Source: Niastella koreensis GR20-10
Lineage (GTDB): Bacteria > Bacteroidota > Bacteroidia > Chitinophagales > Chitinophagaceae
Reading direction: 5' to 3'
NCBI RefSeq assembly: GCF_000246855.1
Contig: NC_016609.1
Location: 6,150,744 to 6,214,743 of the forward strand
Length of the DNA stretch: 64,000 nucleotides
Shown piece by piece: positions 8,934 through 17,706 of this stretch; the first letter of the stretch is position 1; the number at the start of each line of letters is the position of its first letter. The position numbers and the translations under genes are program-made. The notes beneath the pieces are model-generated. The model ran no database searches. It was not told where the DNA came from and was given only the letters and a program-made list of their open reading frames with translations.

Positions 8934-9030
8934 CTGCAATCGGAGTAGACGTATCCTGTAAAACAACACACCGGAGTCACCGGTAATTAAACCCGATGCG
9001 TATCGGGAAGGGCAAATGCCCACCAAATTG

Positions 9031-9066
9031 AAATGCAACCCCGAGGGCCCCGGGGGCGCATTTTAA
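9031..9066 (+). terminator. GC-rich hairpin after DUF6266 copy 1
   Basis: AAATGC (9031-9036) pairs with GCATTT (9058-9063), with an inner CCCC/GGGG stem, and is followed by TTAAG. A smaller hairpin, CCCGAT-GCGT-ATCGGG at 8992-9007, lies just upstream. Confidence 0.6.
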
Positions 9067-9111
9067 GACAACTGTTCCGGCAATCATTTTCTCACCATTA
9101 AAACCCGTTTT

Positions 9112-9746
9112 ATGAGTCATTTATCAGATAACACTACACTCACTAACAATCGCAGTAGTGTAGTTGAATACAGTTCTTACGACAACACCTATCATTTACG
9201 AAGCTTCCTGCTTCGCAGGAACAGGGAGCCTAATGCCTTTCAGCTGGTTCAACAGGAAATGTTTTCCAAAGCTGCGGAGTTTAGTTTGTGCTTAGTCTTT
9301 CGCCATTGCTGTTACTTAGTAACAGAACGGTCAGCAAAACGGCTCACCTGAGTTTTGTAATGTCATACGTGTACAGAAAAGCGATCACGTACAGCAGTAA
9401 GGGGTTCAGCATCAATTATCCCAGGGTGCTGATTAGCCATGGCAACCTGCCTCCTGCCCAAACGGCAGTTACCAAAACAAGTCCGGGCTGTATAACTTTC
9501 GCCTGGAGTAACGATGCCGGCTCAGATCTAACCCGAGGTTTCGACAAAGCCATTCTGGTGGTGTATTGTGAAGCATTGAATAAATGCATCCACATCATAG
9601 GGGAAACCAGGCGCCGGGATGAAGAAGTTATGTTGGAAGTACCGCAGTTCCATGGGTATGAAGTACAAACCTGGTTGAGTTTTATTTCGGCCGATAAAAG
9701 GAACCTGGCCGACAGCACACATACCGGGGCGCTGTTTATTACCTAG
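9112..9746 (+). pseudogene. DUF6266 family copy 2, interrupted by a frameshift
   Basis: Two overlapping frames together give one protein of about 211 residues. The first frame runs from the ATG at 9112 through a segment homologous to the other copies (HLRSFLL, then FQLVQQEMFSKAAEF). Homology moves to the -1 frame near 9283-9292, where it continues as LSLSPLLLLSNRTVSK, LSFVMSY and the family motif NYPRVLISHGNLP, and ends with the usual C-terminus (SFISADKR, then THTGALFIT). The change equals one missing base. The downstream frame has a stop (TAG at 9282-9284), so the crossing point is narrow. This is either a decayed gene, a sequencing error or a programmed -1 shift; no classic slippery heptamer is visible, so decay or error is favoured. 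Confidence 0.7.
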
Positions 9747-9805
9747 AGAGAAATTGAACCTTATCCTATATTTTTTATTCTTTAACCATTTCAAACATTC
9801 ATTTT

Positions 9806-10405
9806 ATGACACCCTCAACTACTCATTCATTAAATACAGTAGACTGTACTAATGAAAATATCAAAATTGCCTTTGCTCAAAACCTGGTTACAGCTGCCAG
9901 TAATTTATCAGCCCTTCAATTTGTACAACGGGAAATGCTTGAAAAAGCAGCAGGCATTGTACAAAGTTTCCTTCCTTTTCTTATTGAAAGCAATAGCAAG
10001 ATCAAAAGAATTACAGACGTCAACTATGTGATGTCTCAAAACTTTCAATCTGTTCTTTCGGCCACCAACACGGAATATAAGATCGACTACAGCAAGCTGC
10101 GGATAAGCCAGGGTAATCTGCCAGCAGGAATGGTTGCTCTAGCCAAACCTGCGCCCGGCGGCATTGAATTCAGCTGGTTTAAAATGACCAGTCATAAAAC
10201 TGATAAGGCCATCTTCGTAGTGTATTGTGAAGCATCGAATACATGCATCTACAACATTGGCGGAGTAACACGTAACGATCGTGCAGCACTTTTAGAAATC
10301 CCGCAGTTATCCGGGCATGAAGTGCATAGCTGGCTGAGCTTTATGTCGGACGATGAAACCCAGTTAGCGCCAAGCATTTATACCGGGGTGCATATTATTC
10401 CATAA
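9806..10405 (+). CDS. DUF6266 family protein, copy 3 (divergent N-terminus)
   Basis: This 199-residue copy shares with its neighbours the segment LQFVQREMLEKAAGI, YVMSQNF, the central YKIDYSKLRISQGNLPAG motif, VVYCEASNTC and the C-terminal HEVHSWLSFMSDDETQLA. The N-terminal glycine-rich motif and the basic R-S-K segment of the family are not recognisable (it has IKIAFAQNLVTAAS instead). It starts at an ATG preceded by CATTTT, a leader shared with copies 2 and 4. The frame is complete and may still be expressed, but the lost N-terminus suggests relaxed constraint. Confidence 0.7.
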   Translation: MTPSTTHSLNTVDCTNENIKIAFAQNLVTAASNLSALQFVQREMLEKAAGIVQSFLPFLIESNSKIKRITDVNYVMSQNFQSVLSATNTEYKIDYSKLRISQGNLPAGMVALAKPAPGGIEFSWFKMTSHKTDKAIFVVYCEASNTCIYNIGGVTRNDRAALLEIPQLSGHEVHSWLSFMSDDETQLAPSIYTGVHIIP

Positions 10406-10449
10406 CTCACTATTATACCATTATTATCTAAAGATTAAAAACTCATTTT

Positions 10450-11079
10450 ATGGCATACCAAATTAATCTCTTCAATTTCACAGGTACATTAGGTAACGTA
10501 GTTGGTTACTATTATAAAGGTAAATATTGTTTACGCAGCAGGGCTGTTCGCAAAAATCAAAACGTATCTCTTAAGCAATTAATACAACAGGAGAAGTTCG
10601 GCCTGGCCGGCAGGTTTGTCCGCTGTCTTACCCCGGTATTTGCACAAAGCATTCCCGATCATAAAAAGATGACGAAATCAAACTTTGTCATGTCCAGCAT
10701 CCTTCGGAACGCAATAACAGGAACGTATCCCGACTTCCGAATCGATTACAGCCAGGTACAGGTAAGCCGGGGGCATTTACAAAACGAATGGGATGGGAAG
10801 GCAATTGCTGCATCTGAAAAAGTGATCTTTACCTGGGGTAATAACAGCTTATGCCACGGTAACGCTAAAGGTGATGACAAAGCTATTTTAGTGGTATACT
10901 GCGAAGCGCTCAATCAATGTGTATATAGTATGAATGAAATTAATCGAAGTGCTGGTTGTGCGGCGCTACCTGTTTCTATATTTAAGGGGCATAAGGTGGA
11001 AACCTGGATTGGTTTTATTTCCGCTAATCGGAAACTTATCTCGAATAGCATATATACGGGGCCCCTGTTTATAACCTAA
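10450..11079 (+). CDS. DUF6266 family protein, copy 4
   Basis: This 209-residue copy keeps a recognisable N-terminus (FTGTLGNVVGYYYKGKYCLR, then SRAVRKN), the QQEKFGLAGRF helix, NFVMSSILRNAITGTYPDF and IDYSQVQVSRG, then VVYCEALNQC and the C-terminus ending SIYTGPLFIT. It is soluble with no export signal. It lies 44 bp after copy 3 and shares the leader CTCATTTTATG with copies 2 and 3, so copies 2-4 look like one transcription unit formed by serial duplication. Function unknown. Confidence 0.75.
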   Translation: MAYQINLFNFTGTLGNVVGYYYKGKYCLRSRAVRKNQNVSLKQLIQQEKFGLAGRFVRCLTPVFAQSIPDHKKMTKSNFVMSSILRNAITGTYPDFRIDYSQVQVSRGHLQNEWDGKAIAASEKVIFTWGNNSLCHGNAKGDDKAILVVYCEALNQCVYSMNEINRSAGCAALPVSIFKGHKVETWIGFISANRKLISNSIYTGPLFIT

Positions 11080-11091
11080 AGGAAAATCATT

Positions 11092-11403
11092 ATGCCATGG
11101 TTATCCCACTATTTCCCTACTTTTACCCAAACCCAACTCATGAAAATCCGTAAAAACATTTACCTGGCATTAGGAATACTCTTCCTGCTTTTATATCTAA
11201 CCGTACTCTACATATATCTCACAGACCTTAAATTAATGCTCGATTCAAAATCTAATAATTTTGGATTTTTTCTGTCTTCCCAGTTATGGGCTCTCCCTCC
11301 TTTCCTGTTTTTCAGAGCATCCTGGCGATTGAAGAAAAAGATCGATCGCAAGAAAAGAGAGCTACTGGAAAACGCCTTCACCGATTTACCCACCCACCAA
11401 TAA
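11092..11403 (+). CDS. Small membrane protein, unrecognised
   Basis: Up to 103 residues with two hydrophobic segments (about 24-46, LALGILFLLLYLTVLYIYL, and about 58-75, FGFFLSSQLWALPPFLFF), then a strongly basic stretch (RLKKKIDRKKRELLE) that should remain cytoplasmic. An AAAGGA element sits about 8 bp before the ATG at 11092; an in-frame ATG at 11140 would give a more typical N-terminus just before the first membrane segment. It follows DUF6266 copy 4 by 12 bp and is probably co-transcribed with it. I do not recognise a family. Confidence 0.6.
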   Translation: MPWLSHYFPTFTQTQLMKIRKNIYLALGILFLLLYLTVLYIYLTDLKLMLDSKSNNFGFFLSSQLWALPPFLFFRASWRLKKKIDRKKRELLENAFTDLPTHQ

Positions 11404-11464
11404 AAAGCCCCCCAATCCTGACCGTAGTCGAAGCAAAGGAGGACTATAATTAACAAACAAACTG

Positions 11465-11968
11465 CTATTGAATGGTAAACACCATCGAGGCAGGCATCTT
11501 CATAACTCTGCCATCCGGACCGGAGGCAGCGATCTCATCGATAATGATCCGTTGATCCTTTGTCATCGTCTGGATCAGTTTTATCTGTTCTGGCGAAAAG
11601 CGGTCATTGGTCGTAGTCACGGTCATTCCCTGCACATGGTTGCTGGTGATAACGCTCATGGTAAAGGAAGCCACTTTGAAAGGGATATCAATATCCGAAT
11701 TCTCAACCGTACACATAATGCCTCCTGCCTTTAGCAAGGCATCTTTGGAAATACGTCCACCTTTTATCAGGATGCCGTTATCGGATATTAAGGCAGCCAC
11801 TGGAGGCGCAAGAAATTTTGCCTTGAAGGTTGTTTCTTTTACTACTTTCCCTCCGGCCTTTATGGTAACTACCGCCTTACCGGGTTTCGCTTGATTGGAA
11901 AAATCTTTTTCCCGGGCATAAAAAACCCCGACGGTACCGTCAGGGCTGTATATTTTAGTTATCAGCAT
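11465..11968 (-). CDS. Stand-alone GldM C-terminal-domain-like protein
   Basis: The 167 residues match the C-terminal domain of the gliding and T9SS motor protein GldM. The visible pattern is FLAPPVAALISDNGILIKGG followed by ISKDAL, then a D-I-D-I-PFKVASFTMSVI strand, FSPEQIKLIQTM, and the end GPDGRVMKM with a hydrophobic strand. Full GldM is about 500 residues and begins with a membrane helix; here neither the helix nor a signal peptide is present. The start ATG is in the same frame as the PL6 gene upstream, separated from its TAA by a single codon (GAA). It is therefore either translationally coupled or a former C-terminal extension of the lyase. Function of the isolated domain is unknown. 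Confidence 0.75.
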   Translation of the reverse strand: MLITKIYSPDGTVGVFYAREKDFSNQAKPGKAVVTIKAGGKVVKETTFKAKFLAPPVAALISDNGILIKGGRISKDALLKAGGIMCTVENSDIDIPFKVASFTMSVITSNHVQGMTVTTTNDRFSPEQIKLIQTMTKDQRIIIDEIAASGPDGRVMKMPASMVFTIQ

Positions 11969-11971
11969 TTC

Positions 11972-13387
11972 TTATTTCACATCCGCACCTACATCCTTGG
12001 GGTCCAGGATCTTTGCTGTTACGGGGGCGGTGCTTACTTCATCGGCGCCGGCATCGAGGGGAGCTATTCTCGGCTGACCATCCATGTCAGTGGTGATGGC
12101 GGCATAGGGATTCACTGCTTTCTTTCCTTTTGGCGCTGGTACGGCATCGATGGCCGGACTGCCAGGCAGCAGATGGATGGTTTCACTGCTGCCGCGGCCC
12201 AGCTTGGGATCGGTAGTGGTGAACGTGCCATCCGGCATATCGCCCTTGCTCTCGGCGTTGAAAACCATATTGCCTTCCCAAACCGGGTTTACATAAGGAC
12301 CGGTAATACTGGCTGCTGGTCCGCCGCCACGAATGATGTTGCGGGCAACGGTAATGGCTGTAGCGCCTAATCCTTTATCGCGGCCCCCCATGACAATGCT
12401 GCCGCTCTTGCAACTGATGAGGGTATTGAAAGCGATCAGCACGCGGTCGGGCCGGTCGTGACAGGTAAGCGCCGAGCCGTCTGCTACTTCGCCATCGCCA
12501 TTACCTATATTAATGCCCATACTGCAGGTTTCGAAGTAATTGCTGTAGATAATATGGTCATCGCCAAAGATGCGCAGCCCGGGCGTGTTGTTAAAATAGT
12601 TGCCATACACCTGGCAAAAGTTACCATGCCGCAAGGTGAACTGCGCCTTGCAATTGCGAATGGTATTATAGCGCAGCGTTACGGCCGATGCTTTTACCGA
12701 AATCAGTTCATTCTCGCCTTCACAATATTCAAACAGGTTGTATTCTACAATACTATTGCTCTTTGACATGCTGAATCCGCTCAGGCCAAACTGGAATGCT
12801 TCCGCGCCATTCTTCCCGCCCTGGCTGGTGAAATTGTAAAAATAGTTGTGGTGGATCCATAAGCGCTCGGCAATCTGGCTGCCTTCGCCGCGGATGGCCA
12901 GGAAACGGCCCATCGTACTCTTATTATGGAAAGTATTATAATCTACCTGGTGATCGCTGCCGGCGATGGTCAGTTCCTCACCTTCGCCTTCAGTCTCGAA
13001 AATATTGTGCGTCCAGCGGCAAAAGCTGGTGCCGGTACCCGTACGGGCCGTACTGGCGGCATGGGTAAATTTAAACCCGCTGATCACAATGTATTTCGCC
13101 GGGCTCATAATGGCGAACCCGCCTGCGCCGGTGATCTCTGCCTGTCCGGCAGTCTGGGCCATAATTACAATGGGTTGCTCTTTTGTTCCTTCCTGTTTAA
13201 TGGTCACCGGGTTGCCGGTAGCATACAATCCACTCTGCACCAGCAGCGTGTCGCCGGGTTTTGCTTCATCGATGGCTTTTTGTAAATGGCCAATGGTTTT
13301 TATCACAATAGTTCCGGCGGTGGTGGTTTGAACGCCGGTTGACATTAACAGGAGGCAGGCTGTAAGGGAACGTACAATATTTTTCAT
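11972..13387 (-). CDS. Polysaccharide lyase family 6 (alginate lyase / chondroitinase B-like)
   Basis: The start is set at 13387 (MKNIVRSL, signal peptide to about residue 24). A longer frame exists to 13513, but a -7 promoter box lies inside it. The 471-residue protein is a right-handed beta-helix with PL6 hallmarks: EYCEGENELISVKAS and, 21 residues after its lysine, the arginine of TLRHGN. These correspond to the catalytic Lys and Arg of chondroitinase B (K232 and R253 here), with the acidic calcium ligands of the EGENE stretch preserved. PL6 enzymes eliminate at uronic acids in alginate or dermatan/chondroitin. It lies 246 bp after the GH127-type gene and 3 bp before the GldM-like gene. 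The exact substrate is not decided by the sequence. Confidence 0.88.
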   Translation of the reverse strand: MKNIVRSLTACLLLMSTGVQTTTAGTIVIKTIGHLQKAIDEAKPGDTLLVQSGLYATGNPVTIKQEGTKEQPIVIMAQTAGQAEITGAGGFAIMSPAKYIVISGFKFTHAASTARTGTGTSFCRWTHNIFETEGEGEELTIAGSDHQVDYNTFHNKSTMGRFLAIRGEGSQIAERLWIHHNYFYNFTSQGGKNGAEAFQFGLSGFSMSKSNSIVEYNLFEYCEGENELISVKASAVTLRYNTIRNCKAQFTLRHGNFCQVYGNYFNNTPGLRIFGDDHIIYSNYFETCSMGINIGNGDGEVADGSALTCHDRPDRVLIAFNTLISCKSGSIVMGGRDKGLGATAITVARNIIRGGGPAASITGPYVNPVWEGNMVFNAESKGDMPDGTFTTTDPKLGRGSSETIHLLPGSPAIDAVPAPKGKKAVNPYAAITTDMDGQPRIAPLDAGADEVSTAPVTAKILDPKDVGADVK

Positions 13388-13421
13388 GCAGGATATTTTA
13401 CCCGTACTATAACAGTTTTGG

Positions 13422-13429
13422 CAAATATA
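13422..13429 (-). promoter_or_regulatory. Candidate -7 box (TATATTTG) for the PL6 gene
   Basis: On the minus strand TATATTTG matches TAnnTTTG. It lies 35 bp before the ATG at 13387, leaving a short leader. No TTG is present at the ideal distance upstream. It supports the shorter start of the lyase and a transcription start separate from the upstream glycosidase genes. Confidence 0.4.
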
Positions 13430-13590
13430 ATATTGTATACCTAATGGGCAGCTAGGGGTTTTTACTAAGGATTGAGTTATTTTGGCAGGATGGTACAGGA
13501 TAAATCCTGACAACCCGGGGTGTAATTTCCTGCATCTGTTTAATGGAAAAAGGAATTATCAAAACATAACATGCGGTTTGGCGTGGTCTC

Positions 13591-13633
13591 TTACGAACTT
13601 AATAACTCAATAACTTAATAACTTACAAACTTG
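13591..13633. repeat. Degenerate AATAACTTA-type tandem repeat
   Basis: Units resembling (C/T)TTAATAAC or CAATAACTT follow one another about five times directly after the stop codon of the GH127-type gene. The tract is not coding. Confidence 0.6.
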
Positions 13634-15685
13634 CTACTTTATTAATGGAAAGGAACTTATTCTCAACCTCGCTCCACCCATAGGAACTAAAGTAAGTTGT
13701 TTAGGTGCTTCATTGGTAGTAACCGGGCTCTGTGGTAAAACGGCACATAGTCCATATTGATCTACCGTCCAGGCAGGAATGGATTTGCCGGTGGCGATCA
13801 GTTCAATGGGGGCGGTGGCATTGGTAAATGGATCGTTGTCCTTGGGCCAGGGCTTCCGTTTTATGGTAAATGATTTATTGAGCTGTTGCGGATCTACTAC
13901 CAATCCATAATTCCACGGCGAGGCGGCAAAGATCTCGTACGAGGGCCAGGCCGATACATCCGCATGTTCCTGCCAGCGCGAATCCCAGATGGCCGTTGCC
14001 TTGCTGTCCTGCTTTTTGTATTCTTCTTTTATTAAGAGCGAAAATGTAAGTGGTCCATAATTGATACTTACGCTGTTCTTATTCCGCTCCCACTGGCGAA
14101 GTTGCAATTGCATGGGCAATGTCAGCCGGATCTTATCGCCATTCTTCCAGGTATTGATTACAGGAACATAAGTACCGGCTGTCGTTTTTGCCGCGATGCG
14201 CTTACCGTTGACGCTTATGGACGCATTTGTACACCAGGCCGGAATGCGCAGGTACAATGGGAATGTAACAGCATGCGGTGTTTTCACTGTGAATGTGACC
14301 CCTTCTTCAAACGGATAATGTGTTTCGGTCGACAAGGTTACTTCTGTTCCATCCCCTACTTTGGCGGTGACATCGCCCGCTACATATAACTGTGCGGCCA
14401 GTCCGTTATCGGGGGTTGCCATCCAACAGTTAGCCGCGTAATATGCCCAGCCTGCGGAATGGTTGTGCTGGCAGCAACGGCTGCTGAAGGGATTCATCAT
14501 CAGGAAAGGTCCTTCATTGGCAATACCGGGTGCATGGTTCTTACTGTCACTCACAATCATATTGGGCGCCGTTAAATACCGCAGGCTGCGATAATCGGGC
14601 ATGAAGGCTGCCGGGAAGGTGTTGAACGCAACGTCTTCGCAGTTGTCGGCCCAGAAAGCATCGCCGGTAAATTGCAGCAACAACTGGTCACTGGTCATTT
14701 GTTCCACCATGCCGCAGGTTTCTACGGCCTGTCTCGGATCATCGTACCCCTTGCGGGCGTTTTCATCGGCGCCAAACAATCCGCCGGGCACCTGGCCATA
14801 GAGGGAACGCACCAGTTTGAAATCATTATACGTTGCTTCCAGGTCGGCGGGGTTGTTGGTTTGCAGGTAATAAGTGGCCGGCTCGCGGTAACTCTGCACC
14901 ACATTCACATTATGCCAGTTCGGTAAATTGTCTTTTTGTCGCCAGTTGGCGGTATTGCGGTCAATTTTCGTGGCAAAGTCCAACAACCAGCTGTCGCCGG
15001 TGCGGTTGTACAACCAGTATACACTGTACAAATTATCGCCGCCGCGACTGTTCTCCCAGTAATCTTCGAGGAACATACTATCGGGCAACGCATTCTCCCA
15101 TTTGAAGTAGTTGGTCATGAAGGTAAGTACGCGTGGATCGCTGGCATACTCATAATAGGATTGCAAACACCACAGCATCGGCATGTTGGTCCACAGGTCG
15201 CGTTTGCCAACCTGCCCCGGCCTGCCGGGGTTGCGCAATACCGCCGGACCAAAATCTCCATCGGGCCGCTGGTTGTTGAGCACGGCATTGATCCAGATAT
15301 TGCTTTCATTGATCATCTGCTGATCGTGCAACAAATAACCGATGTTGGCATAACCTTTTAACCAGTAGGGCACTTCTTCCCAGCCCCATTTGCCTTTTCC
15401 ATCTTTGGTAAGCCAGGCATTGTCCGTCTTTGCCAGCCACGCACTGATCTGTCCCAGGTGACCGGCCAATCCATCGCGCTGCAATTCCAGAAAATGCAGT
15501 AACCAACCCTTCGGTTTAAATGCCTGAACCGGTAACTTAATAAAAGGAGAAGGTTTTAACGGAAGCCTGTTGCTTACGTAATAACTGTTTGCATTGTTAA
15601 TTGTAACATTTGCCTTCTCTTGTTGTGCCTGTATAGATAAGTTACAACAGATTATCAGGAAGGTTAGTAGTTTATATTGTTTCAT
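13634..15685 (-). CDS. GH127/DUF1680-type glycoside hydrolase (beta-L-arabinofuranosidase-like)
   Basis: The 683-residue protein has a signal peptide (MKQYKLLTFLIICCNLSIQA) and an all-helical barrel characteristic of DUF1680. The zinc-thiolate site of GH127 is visible: E322 and C324 in VETCGMVE, then C404 and C405 in SSRCCQHN. In the characterised beta-L-arabinofuranosidase HypBA1 the same E-x-C and C-C arrangement holds the zinc and the catalytic cysteine. A beta-sandwich region follows from about residue 430. GH146 and related families share the fold, so the substrate may be a different furanoside. The gene is in the minus-strand utilisation locus between GH2 and PL6. Confidence 0.88.
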   Translation of the reverse strand: MKQYKLLTFLIICCNLSIQAQQEKANVTINNANSYYVSNRLPLKPSPFIKLPVQAFKPKGWLLHFLELQRDGLAGHLGQISAWLAKTDNAWLTKDGKGKWGWEEVPYWLKGYANIGYLLHDQQMINESNIWINAVLNNQRPDGDFGPAVLRNPGRPGQVGKRDLWTNMPMLWCLQSYYEYASDPRVLTFMTNYFKWENALPDSMFLEDYWENSRGGDNLYSVYWLYNRTGDSWLLDFATKIDRNTANWRQKDNLPNWHNVNVVQSYREPATYYLQTNNPADLEATYNDFKLVRSLYGQVPGGLFGADENARKGYDDPRQAVETCGMVEQMTSDQLLLQFTGDAFWADNCEDVAFNTFPAAFMPDYRSLRYLTAPNMIVSDSKNHAPGIANEGPFLMMNPFSSRCCQHNHSAGWAYYAANCWMATPDNGLAAQLYVAGDVTAKVGDGTEVTLSTETHYPFEEGVTFTVKTPHAVTFPLYLRIPAWCTNASISVNGKRIAAKTTAGTYVPVINTWKNGDKIRLTLPMQLQLRQWERNKNSVSINYGPLTFSLLIKEEYKKQDSKATAIWDSRWQEHADVSAWPSYEIFAASPWNYGLVVDPQQLNKSFTIKRKPWPKDNDPFTNATAPIELIATGKSIPAWTVDQYGLCAVLPQSPVTTNEAPKQLTLVPMGGARLRISSFPLIK

Positions 15686-15703
15686 TCTGGGTTCTATGTT
15701 ATT

Positions 15704-15778
15704 AGTTCCGAGTTCCAGGTTTCGAGTTCCAGGTTCCGGGCTGTTAAACTCTGAACCTGGAACTCTGAACTCGGAACT
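15704..15778 (-). repeat. Repeat-built hairpin between the GH2 and GH127-type genes
   Basis: The gap is made of AGTTCC(A/G)GGTTC-like units. Two exact inverted pairs nest: 15704-15715 with 15767-15778, and 15724-15736 with 15753-15765, giving 25 paired bases with one bulge and a 16-base loop. The distal arm touches the GH2 stop codon. It could terminate transcription partly or protect the mRNA end. Confidence 0.6.
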
Positions 15779-17622
15779 TATTTCTTCATTGCTACCGAAG
15801 AATTCTCATACAATTTACTATGCATCTCATATAGCCTGGAAGTTGGCATTTTAACCACCTTGCGATCGTAGGTCATTAAGCCGTTGGTTTCTACTTCCAC
15901 ATCGGTGGTTTGGGTGTATACAGCGGCGGATAAACCGGATTTTATTAAAGCGGGGATGCGGTTTACAAACTCTTCATAGCGTTTCAACAACTCTTCGTTG
16001 TTCTTGAAGGTTTGATAACCCCAATTGTTTTTCTGTTGCCAGGTGTGTCCTTCTACCGGCAAGCCCAAACCGCCAAACTCACCTAATACCAATACCTGTT
16101 TAGCGCCAAACAAGGCCGGGTCGGGCATCAGCGGCTCGGGATAATTATGCAGATCCATAATATGTCCCACCCGTTCAAAATTGCCGCCGCTGGCGCTGTT
16201 CACCAGGCGCGAAGGGTCCTGTTGCTGGGTTACCTGTACAATGTCTTTTGTTTTGAATTGTCCCCACCCTTCATTGAAAGGTACCCAAACTACAATACAG
16301 GGGAAATTGTACAGCTTGTCCATAATGGCGCGCCATTCGTTGCGGTAGATGGTTTCCGATTCGGCAGTGCGGTCTTTATCACTGGCGCGTCCATATACTC
16401 CGGGACGCGATTCCCAGCGATTGCCAAGGTCGCCGCTGGGCATGTCCTGCCAAACCAGCATACCCAGCTTATCGCAGTAATTGTACCAGCGGGCGGGTTC
16501 TACCTTTACGTGTTTGCGGATCATATTAAACCCCATAGCCTTTGTTTGTTCGATGTCGTACTTCAGCGCTTCATCGGTGGGCGCGGTGTACAAACCATCG
16601 GGCCACCAGCCCTGGTCGAGCGGACCGTACTGGAATACAAACTCATTGTTCAGCAACATGCGTTGAATACCGTTGTTGTCGGTACCCACCGAGATCTTGC
16701 GCATGGCGAAATAACTGCTGATGTCATCGGTCTTTTTATTCTTTTGTACCAGCGATACTTTCAGGTCATATAAGAAAGGATGGTTGGGCGACCATAATGC
16801 TGCATTGGGAATGGAAAGCGCAATCTCAGCTCCTGGCGTGGTGGTTTGTTCGGCGATCTTTTCCGTTCCTTTATAGGCAGCGATCAATACCTGGTCGCCA
16901 GGCCCGGCATTCTCTACCTGCGCGCTTACGCGGATGACGCTTTTGTCGATATCCGGCGTTTGTTTAATACTGCTGATATAGGCTTGCGGAACCGCTTCCA
17001 GCCAAACGGTTTGCCAGATGCCGGTAACGGGCGTATACCAGATGCCGTTGGGTTTGTTCACCTGTTTACCCCTTGGCTGTGGGCCTTCATCACTGGGGTC
17101 CCATACCCGCACCGCGAGTTGCTGGCTGCCCGATTTGCTGAGCGCGGAAGTGATATCTATATCGAATGGATCGTAGCCACCCTGGTGGGTACCCACTTTC
17201 TTTCCATTTATATATACATCGCAAAGCCAGTCAACCGCACCAAAATGCAACAGTACGCGTTTGTTCTTAAAGGTAGCCGGCACTGTTATCGTACGCTGGT
17301 ACCACAGGGCGCTGTCCTTCCCTACTGTTTTAGCTACGCCGCTGAGCGCGCTTTCTATAGCAAAGGGCACCAGGATCTTCCCGGCATAGGCCGCCGGAAT
17401 ATTCTGTTCGGTCGCAGGCACAACCGCGTACTGCCACTGTCCGTTCAGGTTAAGCCAGGTGTTGCGCACCAACTGTGGCCGCGGATAATCGGGTAACGGC
17501 TGCTGTGGATCTACCTTTTCAGCCCAGCTGGTCATAATGCGGTCACCGGCTGGTTTCCAGGTTTGGGCAAATGTGCTTATCGTTAATATACTTGCAGCAA
17601 GCAATACGATCTGTCTCTTCAT
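15778..17622 (-). CDS. Glycoside hydrolase family 2 (beta-galactosidase/glucuronidase-like)
   Basis: This 614-residue secreted enzyme has a signal peptide (to about residue 19). Its N-terminal sugar-binding sandwich spans about 45-215 (LNLNGQWQYAV; DWLCDVYINGKKVGTHQGGY), an immunoglobulin-like domain about 220-310, and a TIM barrel about 315-600. The acid/base glutamate is E451 in VPFNEGWGQF and the likely nucleophile is E515 in VLGEFGG. The protein is short compared with LacZ and lacks extra C-terminal domains. The linkage it cuts is beta, but the sugar is not evident. It is preceded by the DUF3823 lipoprotein and followed by the GH127-type gene. Confidence 0.9.
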   Translation of the reverse strand: MKRQIVLLAASILTISTFAQTWKPAGDRIMTSWAEKVDPQQPLPDYPRPQLVRNTWLNLNGQWQYAVVPATEQNIPAAYAGKILVPFAIESALSGVAKTVGKDSALWYQRTITVPATFKNKRVLLHFGAVDWLCDVYINGKKVGTHQGGYDPFDIDITSALSKSGSQQLAVRVWDPSDEGPQPRGKQVNKPNGIWYTPVTGIWQTVWLEAVPQAYISSIKQTPDIDKSVIRVSAQVENAGPGDQVLIAAYKGTEKIAEQTTTPGAEIALSIPNAALWSPNHPFLYDLKVSLVQKNKKTDDISSYFAMRKISVGTDNNGIQRMLLNNEFVFQYGPLDQGWWPDGLYTAPTDEALKYDIEQTKAMGFNMIRKHVKVEPARWYNYCDKLGMLVWQDMPSGDLGNRWESRPGVYGRASDKDRTAESETIYRNEWRAIMDKLYNFPCIVVWVPFNEGWGQFKTKDIVQVTQQQDPSRLVNSASGGNFERVGHIMDLHNYPEPLMPDPALFGAKQVLVLGEFGGLGLPVEGHTWQQKNNWGYQTFKNNEELLKRYEEFVNRIPALIKSGLSAAVYTQTTDVEVETNGLMTYDRKVVKMPTSRLYEMHSKLYENSSVAMKK

Positions 17623-17671
17623 ATGTTCAGTTCTATGTTTTATGTTCTCAGGTCCAGGTTCAGCATTTTTT

Positions 17672-17702
17672 GCTTACAGCTTACGGCTTATAGCTTACAG
17701 CT
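17672..17702. repeat. GCTTACA/GCTTATA tandem repeat
   Basis: Four degenerate units of GCTTA(C/T)(A/G) lie between the GH2 start and the DUF3823 stop. A second low-complexity patch of GTTCTATG-like words is at 17628-17660. Confidence 0.6.
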
Positions 17703-17706
17703 GGTT

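Noticed and set aside
13388-13513. 42-residue N-terminal extension of the PL6 protein
   Set aside because: It would place a hydrophilic stretch before the signal peptide and contains the candidate -7 box, so the start at 13387 is preferred.
16147-17496. Long open frames on the plus strand opposite the GH2 gene
   Set aside because: They are antisense shadows of a strongly supported GH2 enzyme, have no recognisable domains and no plausible start region.
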